Source: Streptomyces sp. H27-H1 (GTDB lineage: Bacteria > Actinomycetota > Actinomycetes > Streptomycetales > Streptomycetaceae). From it: a DNA stretch of 64,000 bases. Positions 33,654 to 42,442 of the stretch are shown in pieces. Positions within the stretch are counted from its first letter, which is position 1; every line of letters begins with the position of its first letter. The notes under the pieces were generated by a model. The model was not told where the DNA came from. It did not search any database and saw nothing but the letters and a program-made list of their open reading frames with translations. The stretch is taken from assembly GCF_026627445.1 (NCBI RefSeq), contig NZ_JAPNLJ010000038.1:1-64000 (forward strand). The letters are read 5' to 3'. The position numbers and the translations under genes were made by a program.

Positions 33654-34460
33654 GTGACCCAGCAGATACCCCAGAGCCCGTTCACGGAACCGGCGCTGAC
33701 CGGCGTACGCAACTTCCGCGACGTGGGCGGGTTGCCGACCACGGACGGCCGAAGGGTCAAGTCAGGACGACTGTTCCGAAGCGGACATCTGGCGCATGCC
33801 ACCGAAAGCGACGCAGAATTCCTCGGGTCGCTCGGGCTGCACACCGTCTTCGACTTCCGCAACGGCGCCGACCACACGCTGGAGGGCCAGGACGTGGAGC
33901 TGCCCGGCGTGCGCAACGTCGGCATTCCGCTGTCGGATCCGGCCGACGGCCGGGAGTTCTGGAAGATGGTCCGCGACGGGGACGTGGCGCAGCTCCGCGG
34001 GATCCTGGGCGACGGCAAGGGCGCCGCACGGATGTCCCGTTCGTACCGGGAGATGATCCGGACCCGTACCGCCGAGCACAGCCGGGTCGTGCACGCGCTC
34101 GCCGAGGACAGCGTCCCGGCCCTCATGCACTGCGCCGCCGGGAAGGACCGGGCCGGCGTGTCGATCGCCGTCACCCTGCTCGCGCTGGGCGTCGAGCGGG
34201 AGGCGATCATCGCGGACTACCTGGAGTCGAACGCCCCGCACAACCGCTACCGGGTCCGCCGGGGCACCGACACGCCCGAGGAGCGCGCCCCCGAGGTGGC
34301 GGAGCTGCTCGCCCCGCTCTTCGACGCCCGCGCCCCGTACCTGTCGGCGGCCCTCGAAACCATCGACGAGGAGTGGGGCGGTGTGGATCGCTACCTCGCC
34401 GAGGGCCTCGGGCTCGCCCCCGAGACCCTCGGCCGGCTCCGCGACCGGCTCCTGGACTGA
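33654..34460 (+). CDS. Tyrosine/serine protein phosphatase (PTP-fold)
   Basis: 268 residues from GTG 33654. The N-terminal block VRNFRDVGGLPTTDGRRVKSGRLFRSGHLAH and the P-loop HCAAGKDRAGVS (C-x5-R with the Lys-Asp insert) place it in the Y_phosphatase3/LipA-like family, which can act on phosphoproteins or phosphoinositides. DFRNGADHTLEGQDVELPGV precedes the catalytic site by about 80 residues. No signal peptide is seen. It converges on the hopanoid operon. Confidence 0.88.
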   Translation: MTQQIPQSPFTEPALTGVRNFRDVGGLPTTDGRRVKSGRLFRSGHLAHATESDAEFLGSLGLHTVFDFRNGADHTLEGQDVELPGVRNVGIPLSDPADGREFWKMVRDGDVAQLRGILGDGKGAARMSRSYREMIRTRTAEHSRVVHALAEDSVPALMHCAAGKDRAGVSIAVTLLALGVEREAIIADYLESNAPHNRYRVRRGTDTPEERAPEVAELLAPLFDARAPYLSAALETIDEEWGGVDRYLAEGLGLAPETLGRLRDRLLD

Positions 34461-34512
34461 CGCCCACGAGGCGGGCCGCCGCCTGCCGGGCCGGCCGCCC
34501 CGCCGCCACCGC

Positions 34513-35919
34513 TCAGCGGTTGGCGACGGCCTGCCTCACCAGCGTCCTGCCGAAGTCCCACATGAGCGAGCCGCCGTGCGCCTCGTCCATGACCGCGCGG
34601 AAGGCGCCGACGAACCGGTCGACGTCCGCCTCGTCCACGATCAGCGGCGGGATCAGCTTGATCACTTCCAGGTGGTCGCCGGAGACCTGCGTGAGGATCC
34701 GGTGCTTCTGCAGCAGCGGCACCACGACCATCTGCGCGAACAGCCCCTTGCGCGCCGCCTGCAGCATGCTCCAGCGGCTCCGCAGCCCCAGCGAGGACGG
34801 CCGGCCGAACTCGATGCCGATCATCAGCCCGCGGCCCCGTACCTCGTGGAGCAGTTCGTACTCGTCCACGAGCGCGGCGAGCCGCCCGCGCAGCAGGTCG
34901 CCCGTCGCGCGGGCGTTGACCATTACCCCTTCGTCCTCCATGACGGAGAGGACCGCGAGCCCGGCCGCCATCGCCTGGGCGTTGGAGCCGAAGCTCGCGG
35001 AGTGGACGAGGACCCGGTCCATGGAGGAGTAGACCTTCTTGAAGATCCAGTCCTTGCCCAGGGTCGCGCCGACGGGCACGTACCCCCCGGAGAGGGCCTT
35101 GGCCACGCACACCAGGTCCGGTTCGACTCCGGCCTCGTGCTGGTAGGCGTAGAAGTCGCCGGTACGTCCGAGGCCGGTCTGCACCTCGTCCGCGATCAGC
35201 AGTGCTCCCCGCCGGTGCAGCAGTTCCTGCGCGGCGAGCAGGAACCCGGGCGGGGCGGCGAGCACCCCCTTGCCCTGGATCGGCTCCACGACGAAGGCCG
35301 CCACGTCGCCCTTCTTCAGCTCCCGCTCCAGCGCGGCCAGGTCGCCGAGGGCGATCCGGGTGTCCGGCAGCAGCGGCGCGAAGCCCTCGCGGAACCCGCT
35401 CTCGCCGTTGACCGAGAGCGAGCCCGTGGTGAGCCCGTGGAAGGCGTGGTCGCAGTAGAGGACCCTGGGCCGCCCGGTGGCGTACCGGGCGAACTTCAGG
35501 GCCGTCTCCACGGCCTCGGTGCCGCTGTTGCCGAAGAAGACCCGGTCCAGGTGCGGGCTGTGGGCGAGCAGCTTCTCGGCCAGCAGCCCTGGCAGCGGCT
35601 GGCAGTCGAAGCGGGTGAGGTCGGCGAGCTGGGCGTCGAGCACGTCATGCAGGGCCTGTTTGACCACCGGGTGGTGGCGGCCCAGGCCCATCACTCCGAA
35701 GCCGGCCAGCATGTCGAGGTAGTCGTTGCCCTCGGCATCCCAGAAGTGGGCTCCCTCGGCCCGCTCGTAGACCTTGTCGAAGCCGATGGTGTGCAGCATC
35801 CGGGGCAGCTGGTGGTTGAGGTGGCGGGCGTGCAGTTCGTACCGCTCGCCACCCCGCTCGGCCAGCAGGGCGCCGAGGTCGAAACCCCGGCCGCCCTCCC
35901 CCGCCCGGCCCGCGCTCAT
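34513..35919 (-). CDS. Class III aminotransferase at end of hopanoid operon (HpnO-like)
   Basis: 468 residues from ATG 35919, overlapping the hpnH stop as ATGA. It belongs to the acetylornithine/4-aminobutyrate aminotransferase family: VFFGNSGTEAVETALKFARYATGR, FHGLTTGSLSVNG, LLIADEVQTGLGRTGDFYAYQHEAGVEPDLVCVAKALSGGYVPVGATL, with the PLP lysine in AKALSGG. Aminotransferases of this kind occur in hopanoid clusters and are assigned to aminobacteriohopanetriol formation (HpnO). The position here supports that role. Confidence 0.85.
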   Translation of the reverse strand: MSAGRAGEGGRGFDLGALLAERGGERYELHARHLNHQLPRMLHTIGFDKVYERAEGAHFWDAEGNDYLDMLAGFGVMGLGRHHPVVKQALHDVLDAQLADLTRFDCQPLPGLLAEKLLAHSPHLDRVFFGNSGTEAVETALKFARYATGRPRVLYCDHAFHGLTTGSLSVNGESGFREGFAPLLPDTRIALGDLAALERELKKGDVAAFVVEPIQGKGVLAAPPGFLLAAQELLHRRGALLIADEVQTGLGRTGDFYAYQHEAGVEPDLVCVAKALSGGYVPVGATLGKDWIFKKVYSSMDRVLVHSASFGSNAQAMAAGLAVLSVMEDEGVMVNARATGDLLRGRLAALVDEYELLHEVRGRGLMIGIEFGRPSSLGLRSRWSMLQAARKGLFAQMVVVPLLQKHRILTQVSGDHLEVIKLIPPLIVDEADVDRFVGAFRAVMDEAHGGSLMWDFGRTLVRQAVANR

Positions 35920-36947
35920 GCCGACTTGCCCCGGTTCCCGCCCACGGTCTCGCGGGCCGCCCGCAGCGACTCCTTCAGCGAACCCATGGTGGCCAGGACG
36001 GCCGTGGGCTCGTACCCGCAGTGCGCCATGCAGTTCGCGCAGCGCGGGTCCTTCCCGCGGCCGTACTTGCTCCAGTCGGTGTCCTCGATCAGTTCCCGGT
36101 ACGTGGGCACGTACCCGTCGCTCATCAGGTAGCAGGGGCGCTGCCAGCCGAAGAGCGAATAGTTCGGAATGGCCCAGGCGGTGCAGGGGAAATCGGCTTT
36201 TCCTTCCAGGAAGTCCAGGAAGAGCGGGGAGTGGTTGAGCCGCCAGCGCCCCCGGTTGCCGCCCGCGAACGCCTTCTTGAAGAGTGCGCGGGTCTGTTCG
36301 ACGCCGAGGAAGTGCTCCTGGTCGGGGGCCTTCTCGTAGGCGTAGGCCGGCGAGATCATCATCTCGTCCACCTGGAGATCGTCATTGAGGTAGTTGAGCA
36401 CCTCGATGATGGTCTGCGGGGTGTCGGTGTTGAAGAAGGTGGAGTTGGTGGTCACCCGGAATCCACGCCGCTTCGCCTCCTTGATGGCCGCGACCGCCTC
36501 GTCGAAGACTCCTTCCTTCGCCACCGACTCGTCGTGGCGCTCGCGCAGTCCGTCGATGTGCACGGCGAAGGCGAAGTAGGGGGAGGGCGTGAACTTCTCG
36601 ATCTTCTTGCGGAGCAGCATGGCGTTGGTGCAGAGGAATACGTACTTCCGCTTGGCCACCAACTGGCGCACGATCTCGTCGATCTGCGGGTGCATCAAGG
36701 GCTCACCGCCCGCGATGGACACCATCGGCGCACCGGACTCCAGCACGGCGCCCACCGCCTGGGCCACGGGCATGCGCTGCTTGAGCACCCCGGCCGGGTG
36801 CTGGATCTTCCCGCACCCCTCACAGGCCAGGTTGCACGCGTAGAGCGGTTCCAGCTCGACGATCAGCGGGAACTTCTCGCGCTTGCGGAGCTTCTGTTCG
36901 AGCAGGTACGTCCCGACCCTGATCGTCTGTCGCAGTGGCATGGCCAT
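35916..36947 (-). CDS. hpnH: Adenosyl-hopene transferase HpnH (radical SAM)
   Basis: 343 residues from ATG 36947. GTG 36956 is rejected because it abuts the AGGAGG, which is spaced 8 bases from ATG 36947. The radical SAM cluster motif is YACNLACEGCGKIQ (CxxxCxxC), followed by SIAGGEPLMHPQI and the HpnH-typical FPCTAWAIPNYSLFGWQRPCYLM. A C-terminal CANCMAHCGYEP may bind a second cluster. HpnH joins a 5'-deoxyadenosyl group to diploptene, the first step in side-chain elongation. Its stop overlaps the aminotransferase start. Confidence 0.95.
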   Translation of the reverse strand: MAMPLRQTIRVGTYLLEQKLRKREKFPLIVELEPLYACNLACEGCGKIQHPAGVLKQRMPVAQAVGAVLESGAPMVSIAGGEPLMHPQIDEIVRQLVAKRKYVFLCTNAMLLRKKIEKFTPSPYFAFAVHIDGLRERHDESVAKEGVFDEAVAAIKEAKRRGFRVTTNSTFFNTDTPQTIIEVLNYLNDDLQVDEMMISPAYAYEKAPDQEHFLGVEQTRALFKKAFAGGNRGRWRLNHSPLFLDFLEGKADFPCTAWAIPNYSLFGWQRPCYLMSDGYVPTYRELIEDTDWSKYGRGKDPRCANCMAHCGYEPTAVLATMGSLKESLRAARETVGGNRGKSA

Positions 36948-36952
36948 CTGGC

Positions 36953-37618
36953 TCACCTCCTGGGGAGCAGCAAAGAACGGTGCCAGTCATAAAACGCGGG
37001 CAGCACGGCACGCAGTACCCGAAAGGCCGATATTCCCCCGCGAACGGTGCCGATACGGACGAGCTCATGCTCCGGAGCGTCCACGATCACCCGGACGGCC
37101 GCAACCGGGCGGTCCGCGCCCCCCGGGGCGCTCCCGCCCCGGGTCGCGGTCCAGAGGGTCGCGGCCGATTCCATGTCGACCCCGATGGCGCCCTCGGCGC
37201 GCAGCCGGCCGCGCTCCTGGCCCCGGACGACGTGGTCGGACCCGGTCAGTGCGCCGAGGTGTACGGTCCGGCCGGGTACGGCCCGGGCCAGTGCCTCGGC
37301 GAGCAGGGCACTGCCGGCGCAGGCGACCGTGCCGCGCGGGTCCCGGGTCTCCTCGGCGACGATCAGGTCGCCGGGGCTCATGCCGGGCAGCAGCCCGGCG
37401 CAGAATCCGGTGGCGAGCACCGCGGCGCCGTGCAGCGCCGGCTCGGCCAGCTTCCGGCCCACGGCGCGTTCGGCCGCGCGGGGGCCCATCCCGGTGCGCA
37501 GGACCTCGTACCGCTCGGGCGCGCCCCGGTCCCGGCCGCTGCGCAGGGCCGTGCGCTCGATGCGCAGCGCGCAGGCGATCAGCAGCGGCGGCGGTGCCAC
37601 GGCCGGGCCGTCGCTCAT
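36953..37618 (-). CDS. hpnG: Hopanoid nucleoside phosphorylase HpnG
   Basis: 221 residues from ATG 37618, overlapping the shc stop as ATGA and ending five bases before hpnH. It is a purine nucleoside phosphorylase-fold protein: LLIACALRIERTALRSG, GFCAGLLPGMSPGDLIVAEET and the diagnostic GAIGVDMESAATLWTA. HpnG releases adenine from adenosylhopane, feeding bacteriohopanetetrol synthesis. Confidence 0.9.
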   Translation of the reverse strand: MSDGPAVAPPPLLIACALRIERTALRSGRDRGAPERYEVLRTGMGPRAAERAVGRKLAEPALHGAAVLATGFCAGLLPGMSPGDLIVAEETRDPRGTVACAGSALLAEALARAVPGRTVHLGALTGSDHVVRGQERGRLRAEGAIGVDMESAATLWTATRGGSAPGGADRPVAAVRVIVDAPEHELVRIGTVRGGISAFRVLRAVLPAFYDWHRSLLLPRR

Positions 37619-39651
37619 ACGGTCTCCCCGGGGGACGGGGCCGCGAACGGGAGGGCTGCCGGACCCGTGTACCGGCCGCCCGGGCCGAACGGTTCTCCGT
37701 ACAGGTAGCGGCCGAGGGCGGTGAGCGGGAAGACCTGCCGGTACAGGTGGTAGTTGATGGAGAAGTCCCAGGGGAAGCCGGTCCCGGTGAAGTACGGCTC
37801 GTCCCAGGTGCCGTCCGCGTGCTGGGTGGAGACGAGGTACTCGACCCCCCGTTCCACGGACCGCGCGTCGCGCTCCCCCGCCGACAGCAGGGCCATCAGC
37901 GCCCACGCCGTCTGCGAGGGCGTAGAGACGCCCTTCCCGGCCCAGGACGGGTCCTTGTAGGAACGCTGGTCCTCGCCCCATCCCCCGTCCTGGTTCTGTA
38001 CGGATTCCAGCCAGTGCACGGCCCGCCGGATCGAGGGGTGCGAGCGGGCGAAGCCGGCGGCAGTCAGGGCCGGGACCACCGAGCCGGTGCCGTAGACGTA
38101 GTTGGTGCCCCAGCGGCCGAACCAGCCGCCGTTAGGGTCCTGTTCGGCGAGGAGCCAGGCGATGCCGCGGCGGGTGCGCGCGTCGCCCGCCCGGCCCTCC
38201 ACGGCGAGCATCTCCACGACGTGGGCGGTGACATCGGCCGACGGCGGGTCGGTCACCTCGCCGAAGTCGCAGAAGGGCAGCTTGTTGGGATAGGGGCTGG
38301 TGTTGTCGGCGTCGAAGGCGCCCCAGGCGCCGTTCTTCGACTGCATGCCGAGGTTCCAGGACACTCCCCGGGCGATGGCGCCCTCCAAACGCGCCGGGTC
38401 GGGATGCTTGACGCGGCGCAGGGCGAGGACGACCTCGGCGGTGTCGTCGATATCGGGGTAGTTGTCGTTGTGGAACTCGAACGCCCAGCCGCCCGGGGCC
38501 AGTCCGGGGCGGCGCACGGCCCAGTCCCCGCTGCGGACGATCTCCTCGCCGAGCATCCAGTCGGCGGCCTTGACCAGGGCGGGGTGGTCGGGGCGCAGTC
38601 CCGCGTCGGCCAGCGCGATGGCCGCCAGGCAGGTGTCCCACACCGGGGACTGGCAGGCCTCGATCATGCGGGCACCGTCCGCGCGCCACACGGCGAACCG
38701 GTCCAGGGACTCCAGTCCGGCCTGCATCACCGGGTGATGGAGGTCGTAGCCGAGCAGGTGGAGGGCGATGACGGAGTACACGGCGGGCGGCTGGATGCCG
38801 CCCCAGCAGCCGTCGTTCTCCTGCCGGTCCACGATCCAGCGGCCGGCGCTCGCCATGGCCGCCGCGCGCAGCCGGCGCGGGGCGAACCGGCGGTAGACGT
38901 GCAGCGCCCTGTCCATCCGCTGGAAGGCGCCGTCCCAACTGGCCATCGGCGCGAGCCGCTTCGCCGGGTACGGGGTCCGCGCGTCGGTGTGCAGCTCGTC
39001 CAGGGCGAAGGGGGCCGGGCGGACCGGGCGCAGTGCGGAGACCACCGTGAGCGGGACGATCGTCTGCCGGGCCCAGCAGCCGAAGTCGTAGATGTTCAGC
39101 GGTACCCAGGGTGGCAGGAAGAGCAGTTCGGGCGGGAGTTCGGGCAGGTGGTCCCAGCTCCACCAGCCGAACAGCGCCAGCCAGATGCGGGTGAAGACGC
39201 GGGCGCCCGCGAGTCCCCCGTGGGCCCGGATCCACGCCGAGGCGCGGGCCATGTGCGGGGCGCCCGGATCGTCTCCGGCGAGGCGCAGGGCCACGTAGGC
39301 CTCGATGGTGGCGGACAGGTCGCAGGGGCCGCCGTGGAAGGTGGCCCAGGTGCCGTCGTCCTGCTGCTCTCCGCGGATGAACTGGGCCGCGGCCCGGGTG
39401 GTGGGCTCGTCCCGGATCCCGAGGAACTGGCGCAGCAGCAGGTCCTCGGCGTCCATGGTGACGTTGGTCTCCAGGTCGCCCTTCCACCAGCCGGCCTCGT
39501 CCTGCCGGTCCAGCAGGTCCCGGACCGCCCGGTCGACGGTCTCCCGCACCCCGCGCAGCCGGGCGGGGCCGGGGTCCGGCGGCCCGGCGGCCTCGGTGTC
39601 GTGGCGGTCGGCGCCGCAGGCATTGGCGCCGCCGTCGGTCGTCGCAGTCAT
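37615..39651 (-). CDS. shc: Squalene-hopene cyclase
   Basis: 678 residues from ATG 39651. The catalytic DxDDTA motif appears as NYPDIDDTAEVVLAL, and several QW repeats are visible (EDQRSYKDPSWAGKGVSTPSQTAWALMALL, NDGCWGGIQPPAVYSVIALHLL, NGAWGAFDADNT). The enzyme is a monotopic membrane class II terpene cyclase converting squalene to hopene and hopanol. The length matches bacterial SHCs with a somewhat extended N terminus. It lies behind an inverted repeat in the gap after the polyprenyl synthase. Confidence 0.96.
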   Translation of the reverse strand: MTATTDGGANACGADRHDTEAAGPPDPGPARLRGVRETVDRAVRDLLDRQDEAGWWKGDLETNVTMDAEDLLLRQFLGIRDEPTTRAAAQFIRGEQQDDGTWATFHGGPCDLSATIEAYVALRLAGDDPGAPHMARASAWIRAHGGLAGARVFTRIWLALFGWWSWDHLPELPPELLFLPPWVPLNIYDFGCWARQTIVPLTVVSALRPVRPAPFALDELHTDARTPYPAKRLAPMASWDGAFQRMDRALHVYRRFAPRRLRAAAMASAGRWIVDRQENDGCWGGIQPPAVYSVIALHLLGYDLHHPVMQAGLESLDRFAVWRADGARMIEACQSPVWDTCLAAIALADAGLRPDHPALVKAADWMLGEEIVRSGDWAVRRPGLAPGGWAFEFHNDNYPDIDDTAEVVLALRRVKHPDPARLEGAIARGVSWNLGMQSKNGAWGAFDADNTSPYPNKLPFCDFGEVTDPPSADVTAHVVEMLAVEGRAGDARTRRGIAWLLAEQDPNGGWFGRWGTNYVYGTGSVVPALTAAGFARSHPSIRRAVHWLESVQNQDGGWGEDQRSYKDPSWAGKGVSTPSQTAWALMALLSAGERDARSVERGVEYLVSTQHADGTWDEPYFTGTGFPWDFSINYHLYRQVFPLTALGRYLYGEPFGPGGRYTGPAALPFAAPSPGETV

Positions 39652-39699
39652 GGCTTCCCCTTCGCGTGCAGTGTCCTCTGCTGTCCTGGGGTTCGCCGT

Positions 39700-39731
39700 C
39701 GGCCGGTACTACTGGCAGGCAGTACCGGCCG
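39700..39731. promoter_or_regulatory. Perfect 11-bp inverted repeat between polyprenyl synthase and shc
   Basis: Arms 39700-39710 and 39721-39731 are perfectly complementary (GGCCGGTACT and AGTACCGGCC plus an outer C-G pair), separated by ten bases. The element is in the only sizeable gap (115 bases) between genes of the otherwise tightly packed hopanoid operon and lies about 50 bases before the shc start. It lacks a T-tract. It may be a partial terminator, an mRNA-stability hairpin or an operator. Confidence 0.55.
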
Positions 39732-39766
39732 GCGACTGGCGATTCATATGCGCGTACGGGTGGCGA

Positions 39767-40981
39767 TCACCTCTTGCGCACGACGACGAAGTCGGCGAGC
39801 GCCACGAGCTGGTCGCGCACCCGCTGGTCCATGTCCACGTCGTCGAGGGCCTTGATGGCGATCTCGTACTGGCGGCGCGCCTCGTCGGCGGTCCACCGGC
39901 GGCCGCCGGCGGCCTCGATCAGCGCCGCGCGGGCCGCGAACTCCTCCTCGGAGAAGTTCTCGAAGTCGTTGCTCTTGGCGTCGGCGGCGAGCAGTTCGGC
40001 GAGTTCCTCGCAGGCCGGTCCGCCGGCGGCGAGGGCGGCGACCACGGGCAGCGACTTCTTGCGCTGGCGCAGGTCGCTCCAGGTCTGCTTGCCGGTGGAC
40101 TCCGGGTCGCCCCAGATGCCGAGGAGGTCGTCGACGGCCTGGAAGGCGAGGCCGAGGTGGTAGCCGTACTCCTCCAGCTTGTCGGCCGTACGGTCGTCCG
40201 CGCCGCCGAGCACGGCGCCGATGGAGACCGCGCAGGCGAGGAGGGCGCCGGTCTTGTTGCCCTCCATCTCCAGGCATTCCTCGACGCTGACGCTCTCGCG
40301 GTGCTCGTAGGAGATGTCCTGGGCCTGGCCGTCGATGAGCTTGCGGCTCGCGGTGGTCAGCCGGCGGGCCGCGCGGCCCGCCTCGACCGTGCCGAGCTCG
40401 AGGAGCACCTCGTTGGCCAGGGCGAACAGGGCGTCGCCGACCAGGATCGCGAGGGCGGGTCCGTGGACCTTCCACACCGTGTCGCGGTGGCGGCGCTGCT
40501 CGTCGCCATCCATCAGGTCGTCGTGCAGCAGCGAGAAGTTGTGGACGAGCTCGACCGCGACGGCTCCCGGGATGCCGACCTCGGCGGTGGCGCCGGCGGC
40601 CTCCGCCGAGAGCAGGGCGAGGGCGGGGCGGACGGCTTTGCCGCCGTCGCCGTCCGCCTTGTTGCCGTGGGCGTCGATCCAGCCGAAGTGGTAGGCGGCG
40701 ACCGTGTTCATGGGCGCGGCGAGCCGGTCCACGGCGGCGCGGAGCACGGGCGTCGAGAGCGTACGGCCTCGTTCGAGGAGGGCGAGCGTGTCCGCCTTCT
40801 CCCCGCCGGCCGGGCCCGCACTGGCGTCCGTGTTCTCGACGGCCGGATTCCCCGGGTTCACTGGCTCTCCTCTGGTTCCTGTACGTACTGCGGTGCGTGG
40901 TGCTGCGGTGCGTGATGCTGCGCCGTTGGTACCGGTGGTGCCAGTGGTGCCCATGGCGCTGACATTGCCGGTGGTGGTCAT
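39767..40981 (-). CDS. Polyprenyl (farnesyl) diphosphate synthase of the hopanoid operon
   Basis: 404 residues from ATG 40981, overlapping the hpnE stop as ATGA and preceded by AGGAGG. The first 60 residues are low complexity (Thr/Gly/Ala-rich, from short DNA repeats). The catalytic domain begins near residue 65: the first aspartate motif is HNFSLLHDDLMDGDEQRRH, the second LAFQAVDDLLGIWGDPESTGK. It should condense isopentenyl diphosphate units to the C15 precursor used by HpnC/HpnD. An enormous open frame upstream in the same phase is a shadow of hpnE. Confidence 0.92.
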   Translation of the reverse strand: MTTTGNVSAMGTTGTTGTNGAASRTAAPRTAVRTGTRGEPVNPGNPAVENTDASAGPAGGEKADTLALLERGRTLSTPVLRAAVDRLAAPMNTVAAYHFGWIDAHGNKADGDGGKAVRPALALLSAEAAGATAEVGIPGAVAVELVHNFSLLHDDLMDGDEQRRHRDTVWKVHGPALAILVGDALFALANEVLLELGTVEAGRAARRLTTASRKLIDGQAQDISYEHRESVSVEECLEMEGNKTGALLACAVSIGAVLGGADDRTADKLEEYGYHLGLAFQAVDDLLGIWGDPESTGKQTWSDLRQRKKSLPVVAALAAGGPACEELAELLAADAKSNDFENFSEEEFAARAALIEAAGGRRWTADEARRQYEIAIKALDDVDMDQRVRDQLVALADFVVVRKR

Positions 40982-42351
40982 ACCGCCTCCTGCAAGGGGT
41001 GTTCGCGGTGGCGGCCCAGCGAGGCGAGCGCGGCATGGGCCGCGCTCAGTCCGCTGCGGACGGCGCCCTCCATGGTCGCGGGCCAACCCGTCGCGGTCCA
41101 CGCACCGGCGAGGTAGAGCCCCGGCGTGTCGGTCCGGGTTCCGGGCCGCAGCCGTCCGACGCCGGGGGTGGGGGCGAAGGTCGCGGTGCGCTCCCGGGTG
41201 ACGAAGAAGTCGCGCACCTTGGCTCCGCGGGCGGCGGGCAGCAGCCGTTCCAGCTCGGGCAGGTACTTCGCGCGCAGGACCGAGACGGGTTCGTCGATGT
41301 CCTCGTGGGCGGCCGACTGGGACAGCGCCAGGTACTGGCCGCCGTCGGGGAGTCCGGAGGAGTCGGTACGGTCGAAGACCCACTGGACCGGTGAGCCGAG
41401 GGCGGCGAAGAAGGGCTGCTTGAGCACCTTGGTGTCGTAGACGACGTGCACGTTGAGGATCGGCGCGGTGCCGATGTCGAGCAGTTTGTCGGGGTCGGCG
41501 AGGGCTCCGGCGGGCAGCAGCCCGTGCGCCTCGCGCTGCGGTACGGCGAGGACGACGGTGCCGGCGTCGAGTGACTCGCCCTCGGTGTCCACCCGCCAAC
41601 CGCCTTCCGGCGTACGGGTGATGTCCGTGACCCGGGTGCGCAGTTCGGTGCGCACCCCGGCGGCGTCCAGGGCCTTGCGGGCGAGGGAGTCGTGCAGGTC
41701 GCCGAGCGGTACCCGGGCCCAGCCGATGTCGGACGCGCCGTTCTCGGAGAGCAGGCCCGTCTTGAAGACCATGGCGGCCAGGCCCAGCGAGGACTGCCCG
41801 GCGGTGGCGTTGAGGGTGGCGATGCCGATGAGGTCCCACAGCGCCTCGATGGTGCGCGGGGACTGGCCGTACCGGCCGAGCCAGGTCCCGAAGTCCAGAC
41901 CGTCGAGCGCCGGGTCGGCGGGGTCGAGGCGGCGCAGCGCGAGAGCGGCGCGCCCGACGGACGCGCGTTCGGCGAGGGAGAGGTGCGGGTAGCGGGCCAG
42001 GGAGCCGGCCAGGTGCAGCGGCACGGGCAGGGCGCTGCGGCGCAGCCGGCCGAGCCGGGGGCCGCCGGGGTGGGCGACGTCGAGGACCGGTACGTCGAGG
42101 CGGTCCTGCAGGGGTGCCAGGTCCGCGCCTTCGACGCGGTCGAGGAACCACCGGTAGGCGGTGCAGCAGCGCAGGTAGACGTGCTGGCCGTTGTCGACGG
42201 TCAGCTCGCCGCGCTTGAAGGAGAACGCCAGGCCGCCGAGGCGGGGCCGGCCCTCCAGCAGGGTCACCCGCAGGCCCGCGTCGGCGAGTTCCAGCGCGGT
42301 GGTGACCCCGGCGAGCCCCCCGCCGACGACCACGGCGTGGTGCGCGCTCAT
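40978..42351 (-). CDS. hpnE: Squalene-forming FAD-dependent desaturase/amine oxidase HpnE
   Basis: 457 residues from ATG 42351. The N-terminal FAD motif is AVVVGGGLAGVTTALELADAGLRVTLLEGRPRLGGLAFS, then DNGQHVYLRCCTAYRWFLDRV, and the C-terminal LYLAGAWTATGWPATMEGAVRSGLSAA. HpnE reduces hydroxysqualene to squalene in the HpnC-D-E route. It lies in order after hpnD, with a 91-base gap that contains a GC-rich palindromic stretch. Confidence 0.92.
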   Translation of the reverse strand: MSAHHAVVVGGGLAGVTTALELADAGLRVTLLEGRPRLGGLAFSFKRGELTVDNGQHVYLRCCTAYRWFLDRVEGADLAPLQDRLDVPVLDVAHPGGPRLGRLRRSALPVPLHLAGSLARYPHLSLAERASVGRAALALRRLDPADPALDGLDFGTWLGRYGQSPRTIEALWDLIGIATLNATAGQSSLGLAAMVFKTGLLSENGASDIGWARVPLGDLHDSLARKALDAAGVRTELRTRVTDITRTPEGGWRVDTEGESLDAGTVVLAVPQREAHGLLPAGALADPDKLLDIGTAPILNVHVVYDTKVLKQPFFAALGSPVQWVFDRTDSSGLPDGGQYLALSQSAAHEDIDEPVSVLRAKYLPELERLLPAARGAKVRDFFVTRERTATFAPTPGVGRLRPGTRTDTPGLYLAGAWTATGWPATMEGAVRSGLSAAHAALASLGRHREHPLQEAV

Positions 42352-42442
42352 GCGTCCTCCTCTGTCGCTCCCACAGACGCCTCCGGGCGCCCCGGGGTTG
42401 CTCCCGTTCGCCCGGCCGGCACGGTTCGCCGGCCCGCCGTCA

